Source: Acetatifactor muris (GTDB lineage: Bacteria > Bacillota > Clostridia > Lachnospirales > Lachnospiraceae). From it: DNA of 64,000 nt. The notes under the pieces are model-generated. The model saw only the letters and a program-made list of their open reading frames with translations. It was not told where the DNA came from and ran no database searches. Shown one piece after another: positions 15,917 to 24,653 of the stretch (its first letter is position 1; each line of letters opens with the position of its first letter). Where the stretch lies: assembly GCF_024623325.1 (NCBI RefSeq), contig NZ_JANJZD010000006.1, forward strand, positions 175,841-239,840, in the 5' to 3' direction. Both the position numbers and the translations under genes were made by a program.

Positions 15917-16564
15917 ATGAAGGATGAGAGAATGGAGAACAACGGGGTATGCGTAATCGGTGAGATCATGTCAGGATTCAGCTATAGCCATGAGATGTTT
16001 GGGGAGAGGTTCTTCCGGACAGATATCCTTGTCTGCCGTGCCAGCGGCATCATGGATGCCGTTCCCCTGATGTTTCCTGAGGAGCTTGTAGATGGGGAAA
16101 GGGATTATTCGGACAGTATCGTGGAGATCACGGGGCAGTTCCGTTCTTATAACAAGAAAGAGGGTGGGGAGAGCCATCTGGAACTTTCCGTATTCGTACA
16201 GGAAATCCGCTTTCTGGAGGGGGAATGTACGGATTATGGGAGCAACAACCGTGTCTTTCTGAAAGGATTCCTGTGCAAGCCCCCATCCTACCGGAAGACG
16301 CCTTTGGGACGAAAAATCTGTGATCTCCTCCTGGCGGTGAATAGGCCCTGCGGAAAATCCGACTATATCCCCTGTATCGTATGGGGAAAGGATGCGGTAC
16401 TGGCATCCGGACTGGATGTGGGTTCTGCAGTAAATGTGACGGGGAGAATCCAGAGCCGGGAGTATAGTAAGAAACTTTCGGAGACGGAAACGGAGAAGCG
16501 GGTGGCGTATGAGGTATCTGTCAATAGACTGGAGACAGAGATCCAGTCTTCTTATACTGGCTGA
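15917..16564 (+). CDS. Single-stranded DNA-binding protein, divergent SSB
   Basis: A 215-aa protein with two probable OB folds. The C-terminal one contains the typical Firmicutes phage/plasmid SSB wording: VFLKGFLCKPPSYRKTPLGR, ICDLLLAVNRPCGKSDYIPC and IVWGKDA, then VNVTGRIQSREYSKK. The N-terminal half (FFRTDILVCRASGIMD, IVEITGQFRSY) may be a second OB fold. It should coat single strands during replication and annealing; there is no acidic DDDLPF-like tail, so it may not recruit host proteins in the usual way. GAGAGGAAAG precedes the ATG. Confidence 0.8.
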   Translation: MKDERMENNGVCVIGEIMSGFSYSHEMFGERFFRTDILVCRASGIMDAVPLMFPEELVDGERDYSDSIVEITGQFRSYNKKEGGESHLELSVFVQEIRFLEGECTDYGSNNRVFLKGFLCKPPSYRKTPLGRKICDLLLAVNRPCGKSDYIPCIVWGKDAVLASGLDVGSAVNVTGRIQSREYSKKLSETETEKRVAYEVSVNRLETEIQSSYTG

Positions 16565-16602
16565 TGGAGACAGTCGCAGAGATTGGAGGAGGAACGGGAA
16601 TC

Positions 16603-16755
16603 ATGACGAAAAAGGAAGTACTGGAGATGTTAGATGACATGGAGGAAAGGGTCCTGCGCAGCAATGGGTTCATAGCCGGGTTTGTCACAGAAGGTTTCAT
16701 ACTGAAGCTGATTGATGAGAAAAGATCTGAGGTGGAGGCATTGGAAGGAACGTGA
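16603..16755 (+). CDS. 50-aa acidic helical protein between SSB and RadC
   Basis: Starts MTKKEVLEMLDDMEERVLRS; AGGAGG lies ten bases before this ATG. A longer frame from 16564 overlaps the SSB stop and remains possible. The peptide is one or two helices with no known motif. It overlaps the RadC gene by one base. It may be a small partner of SSB or RadC. Confidence 0.5.
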   Translation: MTKKEVLEMLDDMEERVLRSNGFIAGFVTEGFILKLIDEKRSEVEALEGT

Positions 16756-17255
16756 TGGGAGCATTTGAGACAACAGAGAAGATAGATGGACATACCAGGA
16801 TACCCATTGTAAGCCTGCAGGTAGTGGTGGATGAATATTTGGAATATCTCCGTGAAGACCTTATTACATCCCGGAAAGCTGCAGAATGGGTAGAAAGGAA
16901 CATCATCAGGCACTCCAACAGGGAGCATGTCGTGGTCGTCTGTTGTGATTCAGGTGGCCGGGCAACGAACATTGATGTGGTGGCAAGGGGTACTGTGAAC
17001 TGCTGCCCTGCCTCTGTAGTGGAGATATTCAAGGTGGCAATCATCAGCAATGCTGTAAATATCATCCTGTTCCACAACCATCCCAGTGGTGACCCGACAC
17101 CATCCCGGAAAGATGAAGAGACAACAAAGAAGGTCAGGGAAGTGGGGGAGCTATTGGATATAGGGCTGTTGGACCACATCATAATCGGTAGGAATGGGGC
17201 TTATTATAGTTTTATGGAGAACAATGGAATTGGTGGCAGTTCTGATGTTAGCTGA
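16755..17255 (+). CDS. radC: RadC-family JAB/MPN protein
   Basis: A 166-aa protein with the JAB metal site HNHPSGDPTPSRKDEE (about residues 115-130) and an upstream conserved DVVARGTVNCCPASVVEIFK, matching the C-terminal domain of RadC; the helix-hairpin-helix N-terminus of chromosomal RadC is replaced by a short unrelated segment. Such short RadC proteins are hallmarks of plasmids, phages and integrative elements. The function is unsettled despite the DNA-repair name. Start ATG 16755 has GGAAGG seven bases upstream. A hairpin follows at 17305. Confidence 0.85.
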   Translation: MGAFETTEKIDGHTRIPIVSLQVVVDEYLEYLREDLITSRKAAEWVERNIIRHSNREHVVVVCCDSGGRATNIDVVARGTVNCCPASVVEIFKVAIISNAVNIILFHNHPSGDPTPSRKDEETTKKVREVGELLDIGLLDHIIIGRNGAYYSFMENNGIGGSSDVS

Positions 17256-17304
17256 AAAAGTAGTAAAAGCATTGTGTTTTAGGGGGTAAAAACAGCAGAT
17301 ACAG

Positions 17305-17338
17305 GGTGGCAGTTCTGGCGAACGTCAGAGTTGCCACC
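17305..17338 (+). terminator. Strong hairpin after radC
   Basis: GGTGGCAGTTCTGGC pairs with GTCAGAGTTGCCACC (15 pairs, three of them G-U) around GAAC. No T run follows, so it may be a terminator of a weaker type or an RNA-stabilising structure. The rest of 17256-17598 holds no gene that I can support. Confidence 0.5.
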
Positions 17339-17598
17339 TCTTGCCGTGCTCCATGATGGAATCAGTGACAGGATGGAGTGTGTTATCATGTTTCTTTTGT
17401 TTCAATGTAGTAATGAAGATAGGTTTTCAACCCAAGTGCAAAGACCCATAACATCTAAGAGACTGTAATGAACAAAGGTCTGCAAGAGATTGGTGTTGGA
17501 TTCAGCGTCGATATAGGAAATGAAGATTTGTAATCTGATTAAATGGTGTGATGGCGGATGTGAAATAGGATGAAGACTCGAAGCGGAGGATGTATAAG

Positions 17599-18279
17599 AT
17601 GATCACAGTTAGGATGATACAGTATTGGAACGATTACCACAAAAAAGAACTGAGGGAGCAGTTCAGGGATTTGAAGGAACTGGAGGACTGGATTTTCGGG
17701 CAGATGCGTGTGGACTACAGTTCTGAACATGGGAGGAACCTGCTTTCGTTTCCCAAGTGTGATACGGAATACTGGATATATGAGATTTCAGTCAGGCCGG
17801 AGTATGGCGGCTATGTGTACTGGATTAAGCTGATTGAGGACAGTGACATGGGGATTGTGTTCTCTGATGGTACGTTTACTGCAGGACAGAAACACTGTAC
17901 AAGGGCAGTTCGGGAATGGCTTGCTGGATGTGAGGCAAGGAAAAGGAATCCCACTTTCCACTTTGCAGAGGATGAGGCAGGGGCAAAGGGTGATTCAGAT
18001 TCTTGTGGGCAGGATGTTGAAAAATGTACAAGATCATGTGCCGTGAGCCATTGTAGGAATACTGAAAATGGAGATTCCAAAGATAGCTGCATATCTGGGT
18101 TCGTTGTAAAAAGAGCCATAGGAAGAATCCATGGTGCAGGGGGATGTGATGCTGAGGATGAATATGCAAAGGGATATGACGATGGGATTGCTGTGGCATT
18201 GGATATTCTGCTGAAGGAAACCGGGTACTGTCTGGATGACGTTCTGGAGATGGATGAGCATTACAGTTTAAAACAGTAG
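17599..18279 (+). CDS. Unknown 226-aa protein
   Basis: Starts MITVRMIQYWNDYHKKELRE; GGAGG lies nine bases before this ATG, while the ATG at 17590 touches the ribosome site. The N-terminal 110 residues look folded (YWIYEISVRPEYGGYVYWIK), the middle is Cys-rich and variable (CGQDVEKCTRSCAVSHC), and the C-terminus is acidic (GYDDGIAVALDILLKETGY). No family recognised. It is followed after 14 bases by the LPD28 protein, probably in the same transcript. Confidence 0.7.
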   Translation: MITVRMIQYWNDYHKKELREQFRDLKELEDWIFGQMRVDYSSEHGRNLLSFPKCDTEYWIYEISVRPEYGGYVYWIKLIEDSDMGIVFSDGTFTAGQKHCTRAVREWLAGCEARKRNPTFHFAEDEAGAKGDSDSCGQDVEKCTRSCAVSHCRNTENGDSKDSCISGFVVKRAIGRIHGAGGCDAEDEYAKGYDDGIAVALDILLKETGYCLDDVLEMDEHYSLKQ

Positions 18280-18293
18280 GAGGAGTTGAAAGT

Positions 18294-18638
18294 ATGAGGC
18301 ATGATGCAAGAACGGAGATGTGGACGCCCATGGAGATCAGGGGTGTGTCAGGATATTTCAATGATCTGAGGATTGACCGTGCCTCTGTCCCTGAGTGGTT
18401 CCGTTTCTGGGAACTGGCAGATGGGGACAGTGACGGAATACCCTGTAGGTACAAGCCGGGAATCCTTGTCAATTTCTATGGAACATTCCTGACCACTGGG
18501 GAACTCCCGGTTGATTATCCGGAATGGACGGAGGGGTTCATTGATTCCGATGGAGAATGGGGATTCACAGGTGAGAGAAGCCTTTCTTTTGAGGAAATGG
18601 TGAGGAACGAGGCGGAAAGGATGGAAAAGGTGAAATGA
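18294..18638 (+). CDS. LPD28-domain protein
   Basis: A 114-aa protein with the LPD28 wording: LRIDRASVPEWFRFWEL, ILVNFYGTFLTTGELP and FIDSDGEWGFTGE. LPD28 was described as a domain of large polyvalent proteins of mobile elements and also occurs alone; its function is unknown. GTAGGAGG precedes the ATG by about nine bases. It overlaps the serine recombinase gene by 4 bases, which ties the two in one operon. Confidence 0.7.
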   Translation: MRHDARTEMWTPMEIRGVSGYFNDLRIDRASVPEWFRFWELADGDSDGIPCRYKPGILVNFYGTFLTTGELPVDYPEWTEGFIDSDGEWGFTGERSLSFEEMVRNEAERMEKVK

Positions 18639-19321
18639 GGCAGTATGGATACTGCAGAATCAGTACGGGGAAACAGAACATCGAGCGTCAGGTACGGAAC
18701 ATACAGACGGCATATCCGGAATCCATTATTGTCAGGGAGACCTATACAGGTACTAAATTTCAGGGGAGGAAGGAACTGGAGAAGCTTCTGGAGAAGGTGC
18801 ATCCGGGGGATACCATCATCTTTGACTCCGTCAGCCGTATGAGCAGGGATTCGGAAGAGGGGTTCCAGCTCTATGAAGAGTTGTTCCATAAGGATGTATC
18901 TCTCGTGTTCCTGAAGGAGCCGCACATCAATACGGAGACCTATAGAAGAGCAATGACGAATCAGGTAGCACTTACCGGGGACAAGGTTGACCTGATACTG
19001 GATGGAGTGAACCATTATCTGATGGAGCTTGCGAGGGAACAGATACGCATTGCCTTTGAGCAGGCACAGAAGGAGGTATCCGACCTGCACCAGAGAACCA
19101 GGGAGGGTATTGAGACGGCAAGGCTCAACGGAAAACAGATTGGGCATCCCAGAGGAGCGACTTATGAGACGAAAAAATCAAAGGCGGCGAAAGAGATTAT
19201 CCTTAGGCACAACAGATCTTTCGGAGGTTCCCTGACAGATGCAGAGACCATGAGACAGGCGGGGATTTCGAGGAAGAGCTTTTATAAGTACAAAAAAGAA
19301 TTGTGGGACAATATGGAATAG
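18635..19321 (+). CDS. Serine recombinase (resolvase/invertase family)
   Basis: A 228-aa small serine recombinase. The catalytic N-terminus shows YGYCRISTGKQNIERQ with the nucleophile Ser at about residue 9, then TIIFDSVSRMSRDSEEGF, containing the conserved SRxxR-like motif. The C-terminal region ends with a helix-turn-helix (DAETMRQAGISRKSFYKYKK) for site binding. In a plasmid-like element it most likely resolves multimers formed after replication or recombination; inversion of a segment is an alternative. It closes the operon and is followed by a bidirectional terminator. Confidence 0.87.
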   Translation: MRQYGYCRISTGKQNIERQVRNIQTAYPESIIVRETYTGTKFQGRKELEKLLEKVHPGDTIIFDSVSRMSRDSEEGFQLYEELFHKDVSLVFLKEPHINTETYRRAMTNQVALTGDKVDLILDGVNHYLMELAREQIRIAFEQAQKEVSDLHQRTREGIETARLNGKQIGHPRGATYETKKSKAAKEIILRHNRSFGGSLTDAETMRQAGISRKSFYKYKKELWDNME

Positions 19322-19394
19322 ATCAATCTGGAGCAAAAATGCAGGCAAAGGTTAGAATATCGTAGGAATGGTAAAAAATCCTCGCCAGTACTTA

Positions 19395-19434
19395 AAAACA
19401 GGATACTTCATGTATATAAGATATCCTGTTTTTT
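19395..19434. terminator. Bidirectional terminator between the recombinase and Rep genes
   Basis: AAAACAGGATA and TATCCTGTTTT form an 11-bp stem with a 16-base loop; T runs are present on both strands. It sits between convergent genes (18635-19321 plus strand, 19576-20772 minus strand). Confidence 0.75.
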
Positions 19435-19575
19435 ATGTACTCGTTGGGCATACTTGTCATATTTATACTGGTTACAATGAAATATAATATAGTAATTTCA
19501 TGCCGCCAAAGTGGGACTCCTAATACATTATATTCTGTCTATATGCTACAGTATTATAATGAAAAGTAGGGGACA

Positions 19576-20772
19576 TTATGGTTTTTTATACAGTTGGCGG
19601 AGTTCCTTAGATGTAAGGAGCTGGCAGAAGCTCATAGACCATTCATCATACATTTTGCTATTGTATACACGCAAAAGGTTGGGGATATGCTTGGTGTCCC
19701 ATTCTCTCGGGATGGTCACAGGGTTAATTTCGAGTATGGATAATTCTTTCAAGGTTCGTTTGAAAGACTCCAGTTCATTGCCCTGATAAAATGTTTTTGC
19801 TTTGGCCACACTGCGACATTGGCTCACTAACTGTAGGGCATCAATCAATCGTTTTTTATGCTGACTGTTATATCCATGGCTTTTTATTATTTGGATGGCC
19901 TCGTGTAGTGTGTACCAGTCTCCTTTTCCGATTATCCGGTTAAAATAATATTCAATTATTTGATTACATTTATCAGGGGCAAGCAGAGATTTATACTTGT
20001 TGCAGTCTAGGTTCCCGGATTTTTGGGCCATGTTAGATAGTGCGTAAGTTTTATGGTATTTGCACTGGATCTCGAAACGGATGATACTCCTTGCGCCATC
20101 CATTATTTCTTGTGAAATTGGTGGATATCCTCTTTCCATATTTTCTTGTGAACGTGCTTGCAGCTGCATATATTTACTATAGCAATTAACATTCACGGAC
20201 TCGTTTATCAGATAAAAGCTACCCGGCTTGCTTTTCTGCCTGTGCGCAATATTATCATATTTAGACCATTTTTTATAATAACGAGGTATGTCACTTCGCC
20301 CAATGAGGTTCATGATCAGTTCAGGATCATATTCACCTATTAGTTCGTTCAAGTCAAAGTTGATGCAATAGTCAATCCGATTTAACGTATAGAAATCAAA
20401 GGTGTTTAACAATGGTGATATTTGTTTTGATATACTGTTAAAATTTGTAATTGCAACATTCAGATCATGGTATGTCGCAGCTGTGATGTAATCGGTAGTA
20501 CCAGACAATATTTTGGGATTTATAGTCACATTTATGATATCAACACTGCCATTCATTTTATTTATCCATACATTATGACATATTGACCATTTTATTCCGT
20601 TGTCTTTAGGAAAGAACCTGATTATTGTATCTCCATTTTTGTCTGGATATATTTGGATAGATCTTGTCTGTTTACTGTACTTCTTGAAATCTTCGAGTAG
20701 TTGATCTGTTTTTATTAGATACATGGATAGTTTCATTGTGTGAAAACCTAATGACGAACGCATATAATTCAT
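19576..20772 (-). CDS. Candidate plasmid/phage replication initiation protein
   Basis: A 398-aa, basic, soluble protein. Features reminiscent of gene II/X-type or other rolling-circle initiators are NRIDYCINFDLNELIG (about 130-145), YHKTYALSN and a C-terminal domain after ARSIIRFEIQCKYHK. A tyrosine-rich region (SDIPRYYKKWSKYDN) could hold catalytic tyrosines. No classic HUH motif is certain by eye, so the call rests on overall resemblance and on the adjacent AT-rich DNA with a perfect hairpin. The start at 20772 has AAGGAG very close; MRSS nine bases inside is an alternative. Low G+C compared with the recombination block suggests a different origin. Confidence 0.5.
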   Translation of the reverse strand: MNYMRSSLGFHTMKLSMYLIKTDQLLEDFKKYSKQTRSIQIYPDKNGDTIIRFFPKDNGIKWSICHNVWINKMNGSVDIINVTINPKILSGTTDYITAATYHDLNVAITNFNSISKQISPLLNTFDFYTLNRIDYCINFDLNELIGEYDPELIMNLIGRSDIPRYYKKWSKYDNIAHRQKSKPGSFYLINESVNVNCYSKYMQLQARSQENMERGYPPISQEIMDGARSIIRFEIQCKYHKTYALSNMAQKSGNLDCNKYKSLLAPDKCNQIIEYYFNRIIGKGDWYTLHEAIQIIKSHGYNSQHKKRLIDALQLVSQCRSVAKAKTFYQGNELESFKRTLKELSILEINPVTIPREWDTKHIPNLLRVYNSKMYDEWSMSFCQLLTSKELRQLYKKP

Positions 20773-21427
20773 TTCTCCTTACATTTTCATTTGAAATAAG
20801 ATACTAAGATAGATTACTCGCAATAATAATAAAAACATCAAAAGTACATTTGTTAAGGTCTCTATCTCCCTCAATCAGCCATAAGAGAGAGACAAAAAAG
20901 AAAGTAAGATCACTTTTCGATCCTTACTTCAACAGTATCATCTTATTGATAATATGTGCATACATTGATACGTATGACCTCAGAACATCTTATGTGATAA
21001 ATGTGTTGTATGTCAGTGACCATGGTATTCTGATACAGATAAGCAATCAGGAGGTGGCGGTCTGCCTGATAAGTTCCCATGTGATAAGTGTTCTTTTGAT
21101 GGCGCCGATATCATTAGTAATAATTTATTTACGCAATATTGGTAGTAAATCAATGAATCATAATACTGGATATTTTATCTCTATAGTATGTGATTAGTAC
21201 TATAAATATTGATTATGAATCAAGTATGTATATGATATAAATTATATAAGTAATAATACATATATTATGTGAAAATGAGATGATGCGATAATCATTGACG
21301 TGGGGTAATGACACCCCACGTCAATTAAATGTTCTTTACGAAGTGAAGCGTATGAATTTCTGATATAGGATATCTGGATTGATAGATATGTCGAATTTTA
21401 ACACACACAAATTTAGGGCATATAAAT
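20773..21427. other. Gene-free AT-rich stretch, candidate origin of replication
   Basis: No convincing gene in 655 bases between the candidate initiator and the Cys-motif gene. It holds an imperfect hairpin (AAGTAAGATC ... GATCCTTACTT, about 20901-20928), a very AT-rich tract (about 21195-21290) and a perfect 13-bp inverted repeat at 21294-21325. AT-rich DNA plus a strong hairpin beside an initiator gene is how many plasmid origins look. This is inference. Confidence 0.4.
21294..21325. repeat. Perfect 13-bp inverted repeat, possible nick or origin hairpin
   Basis: ATTGACGTGGGGT (21294-21306), loop AATGAC, ACCCCACGTCAAT (21313-21325). No T run follows on either strand, so it is not an ordinary terminator. 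It is the strongest cruciform in the element and lies next to the AT-rich tract. Confidence 0.6.
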
Positions 21428-22168
21428 TTATCTACTTATACCTTTCTTATCAGGCATAGCGAATGTGGAACCAATGCCGATAGAGGTATTTCTCAACAAG
21501 GTATTCATTGCAATTCGATTATACTCTGGGATGAATTCAATACAGTTGGTTCCGGCTGTAGACAACATATCCTTGCTGTACTTGATGCACCTCCCAAATG
21601 TACCAGTGGCATTTTGGCATGAATCATGTGTATTGCCTTTCCAGTTTTCGCAATAAAGGCATAATTTGCATTCTTGAGGTATGGCAATTTCAGTTATGCC
21701 TGTAGTATTTAAAACAACAGGCGATGTGTCTGTACTTATGATGCTTTCTTGATAATGGTGTTTTGTATCCATATCATTACTTTTATCTGGTTCAGATAAA
21801 GGAAGATTATATATCTTTTGGAATTGGTTCAGCAAACTCCAATAAAACACATCTGGGTTATCCGTATTAACATCAATGATACCATCATCGTTTATTGAAC
21901 GAAAGATCTCTTGCAGCGCTTTCCATGATGTATTTACTCTGATCTGTAGATATTTAATAAAATGAGTTTCATCTAATTTATCTTCTGGAAAATAATCATG
22001 AATTCTACAATTCCTATGTCCTTTGCCATCAGGTTTAAGCCAAGATTTAGCGGTTTCCTTTAAAACATACGCGGAAGCTCCGGCCTCTTTAAAAAGCTCC
22101 ATAACAATTTTGGATTGACTGATTTTAATAATGCGGTTTATAGCATTTATGTAAGAACGGAATGTCAT
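21428..22168 (-). CDS. Protein with C-terminal CxxC-WxGN-GRC motif
   Basis: A 246-aa protein starting MTFRSYINAINRIIKISQSK; AAAGGAGAG lies ten bases before this ATG, while an upstream in-frame start at 22213 has none. The first 130 residues are helical and contain ETAKSWLKPDGKGHRNCRIH, the rest includes a polar linker and the Cys motif CLYCENWKGN ... GRCIKY ... CIEF. That C-terminal motif matches the 76-aa protein at 9497-9727. The gene is divergent from the DUF927-like ATPase gene, suggesting a regulator of the replication module. No known family. Confidence 0.65.
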   Translation of the reverse strand: MTFRSYINAINRIIKISQSKIVMELFKEAGASAYVLKETAKSWLKPDGKGHRNCRIHDYFPEDKLDETHFIKYLQIRVNTSWKALQEIFRSINDDGIIDVNTDNPDVFYWSLLNQFQKIYNLPLSEPDKSNDMDTKHHYQESIISTDTSPVVLNTTGITEIAIPQECKLCLYCENWKGNTHDSCQNATGTFGRCIKYSKDMLSTAGTNCIEFIPEYNRIAMNTLLRNTSIGIGSTFAMPDKKGISR

Positions 22169-22379
22169 TAAATGATTGCTCTCCTTTCCATGTTTGTTGC
22201 ACCTTAAATGCACCCATATGTCTAGTTCTTTGCACCCATGTATCTTGATATATTTATATCATGAAGCCAATGAGGATGAGAACCCTAAAAGGATTATATC
22301 ATGAATTGTAAGAAAAGAAAAAAGATTCTTGGGTTTTCAGCATTTCTTCGGCTTAAAATAACTGGAAAGGTGCAAGACA

Positions 22380-24323
22380 ATGGAAGGAATGGAGCAAAGG
22401 AAAGATGATACACTTAAGGTTGTACGAAATAATAGGAGTAGGGATAGACCATCTTCTCCCAGCTTACACTTACGGTATCAAAAAATGATTGAAGCTATTC
22501 GAGACAATCCCACTGAAATAACGAAATTTCAACAAGTGATTCAGGAGGCTACTCAAGAGTATGCAGTGGATAAGGGCGAATTAACCGTTATAAATGGTGG
22601 AAGAAATGTTTACTTTTCACAATGTGGAAAGCCATTTACGAATTTTGGTGCGATTCCTTTAAAAGTACTACGTATAAATAGTGTAGAAAATACGTTATAT
22701 GAAATTGAAATCCTTATCATGGGAAAGGACCTGCCAACTCAGAAAATCAAAGTTGATGCTTCAAAACTGGCTTCAAGCCGATGGATTGAGAGCCTCGGAG
22801 TAGCTTATCTCTTTGAAAGAAATAAACTTTGGAATCTTAAAACATTGATTCAAATAATGGCCAAGTATGCCCCATTGGAGGAATATTATCAGTACTCTGG
22901 GTGGAAATTGGACAGCGGCAATGTCTATATCGTAGATGGACATCCGCTTTGCGATAAAGGTTGTTGGAAGAAAGACACAGAGAGGGAATCTTGTGAGCAT
23001 GCCTTGAAGATGTTGGATGTTGCCCCACCATCGGTAACGATTCCTCTGATTGCAATCGAAATTCTGTCATTAGTTCATAGCTGGATGATAGAGGGCGATG
23101 TTTATTTTAAAGGGGTCTGCTGTCTGGTTGCCCCTACGCAGTCATTTAAAACTACATTGGCTTCTTTGTTTTTTGACTATGATCACGGTGTTGAAGCAGA
23201 CATAAATTTTGAGGCAACAACAGCAGCACTTGTCAGAACTGTCGGAAGTGTACGTGATTCAGTGGTTATTGTTGATGATTATAAACCTGGCGCTACTCGG
23301 GCAGAGAATAATGATATGATCCAGAAACTTAGCAAGATTGTACGGATGTGCAGCGATGATTCTGGTGGTATTAAAAAAGCTGGAATTGACAACTCCACTG
23401 TCACAAATATAGCCCATGGCATTGCCGTGGTAACTGCTGAACAGATACAGCTTAATGTTCAGTCCACACAAGCAAGATTGTTGGTTTTAGAATTAGACAA
23501 AAGAAGTATTGATGTGGAAAAACTGACTTGGCTTCAAGCACACCATGATAGGTATCGAGCATTTGTAAACGACTATATCTTGTATATAGGCAAACAGGGT
23601 GTGGCTTGCTATTGTAAAAGGCTTGTGCAGAAATTTCTCCAGGCAAGAAATACCTTGAGAGAGAAACTCAATGCGAAAGATGTCTGGGTGGATAATCGGA
23701 GCAGTGACATGTGTACTTGGCTATATATATCATTTTCCGAATTTCTGGATTGGGCATTGAGCATAAAAGGAATCGACGAGGAGAAATTCGACAGTCTTTC
23801 CGCTGAGTCCAAAGAGATTTTTCTGAATCTTCTGGAACAGCAAGCTGAACGTGTATCTGAATTGGACGAGACAAAAAGATTCTTCAAAGCGCTGCAGGTA
23901 CTGTTGGAGACAAAGGAGGTTCATATCGAAAAACTGCAGGCAAGAAATAATTCTTATGCTACACCCAACAGTCAGACGGCAATTGGTTTTACCAAGCAAG
24001 GCTATGTGTACCTGAAGAACAATACGGCATTCCAACAAGTGGCTGCATATTATCGACGCAACGGAAGAGAATTCGCTGCCAGCGAGTCGGCAATACGAAA
24101 GAAGCTTGCAGATAATGGTTGCATTCTGCCTAGTGGCGCAAAGTCTTTCATTCACAGGCTGTATGTAAATCATGAAACTTATCAGTGTATCAAGTTTAAT
24201 GATGCAAAATTTGAAGAGGTTATAAGTGGGGGTAAAAATGATGGAACCGTGGGAAATCGAGAAATTCCGGATAATAGGAGCTTGTACCGTAATGCAGAAA
24301 ATTTCCTTGGAGGAGGAATTTAA
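22380..24323 (+). CDS. DUF927-like P-loop ATPase/helicase of the replication module
   Basis: A 647-aa protein. The P-loop is a variant, VAPTQSFKTTLASLFFD (about residues 258-275), with Walker B VVIVDDYK (about 300). Upstream, YYQYSGWKLDSG and VYIVDG, and downstream VTAEQIQLNVQSTQARLLVL, resemble DUF927 proteins, which act like primase-associated helicases in plasmids and phages. The C-terminus (YYRRNGREFAASESAIRKKL) looks like a winged helix. It probably unwinds DNA at the element's origin. The glycine normally before the P-loop Lys is Phe here (SFKTT), which is unusual. GAAAGGTG precedes the ATG. Confidence 0.7.
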   Translation: MEGMEQRKDDTLKVVRNNRSRDRPSSPSLHLRYQKMIEAIRDNPTEITKFQQVIQEATQEYAVDKGELTVINGGRNVYFSQCGKPFTNFGAIPLKVLRINSVENTLYEIEILIMGKDLPTQKIKVDASKLASSRWIESLGVAYLFERNKLWNLKTLIQIMAKYAPLEEYYQYSGWKLDSGNVYIVDGHPLCDKGCWKKDTERESCEHALKMLDVAPPSVTIPLIAIEILSLVHSWMIEGDVYFKGVCCLVAPTQSFKTTLASLFFDYDHGVEADINFEATTAALVRTVGSVRDSVVIVDDYKPGATRAENNDMIQKLSKIVRMCSDDSGGIKKAGIDNSTVTNIAHGIAVVTAEQIQLNVQSTQARLLVLELDKRSIDVEKLTWLQAHHDRYRAFVNDYILYIGKQGVACYCKRLVQKFLQARNTLREKLNAKDVWVDNRSSDMCTWLYISFSEFLDWALSIKGIDEEKFDSLSAESKEIFLNLLEQQAERVSELDETKRFFKALQVLLETKEVHIEKLQARNNSYATPNSQTAIGFTKQGYVYLKNNTAFQQVAAYYRRNGREFAASESAIRKKLADNGCILPSGAKSFIHRLYVNHETYQCIKFNDAKFEEVISGGKNDGTVGNREIPDNRSLYRNAENFLGGGI

Positions 24324-24636
24324 ATTGATTGACGGAATTGCTTATGATATCGACATTTATCAGGATTTTTCAACAACATTCTGGGAGGGAAAACTGCTTA
24401 ATGATCTCCCGGTTGCAGATATCATGAATGCAATTCTTCAATCGGAAGAGACATATAGCCATGGTAACTATAGTAGAGAAGATTGGCAGAAGTCTCAAAA
24501 AATTTGGGATTTGATAGACGAAAGCATAAAAAAGGAACAGCGAGCGCAGAAAAAGTGGGAAAAGAGAGATCGAAAACCGCAGAATCAGAAAGAAGCAGTT
24601 GAAAATTTTAAACGGGCGGTAAAGCACTTTAAATAA
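24238..24636 (+). CDS. Unknown 132-aa charged protein
   Basis: Overlaps the end of the ATPase gene by 86 bases in another frame. GTGGGGG lies just before the ATG at 24238; a shorter start at 24292 is possible. The N-terminal half is acidic (EEEFKLIDGIAYDIDIYQDF), the C-terminal half strongly charged and probably helical (KKEQRAQKKWEKRDRKPQNQ). No family recognised. It is co-directional with the ATPase and with the gene at 24654, so it is likely part of the replication operon. Confidence 0.6.
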   Translation: MMEPWEIEKFRIIGACTVMQKISLEEEFKLIDGIAYDIDIYQDFSTTFWEGKLLNDLPVADIMNAILQSEETYSHGNYSREDWQKSQKIWDLIDESIKKEQRAQKKWEKRDRKPQNQKEAVENFKRAVKHFK

Positions 24637-24653
24637 GGAAAGGGGACATTAAT

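Noticed and set aside
21294..21325. Ordinary Rho-independent terminator
   Set aside because: The stem is perfect but no T run follows on either strand; kept as an origin-type hairpin instead.
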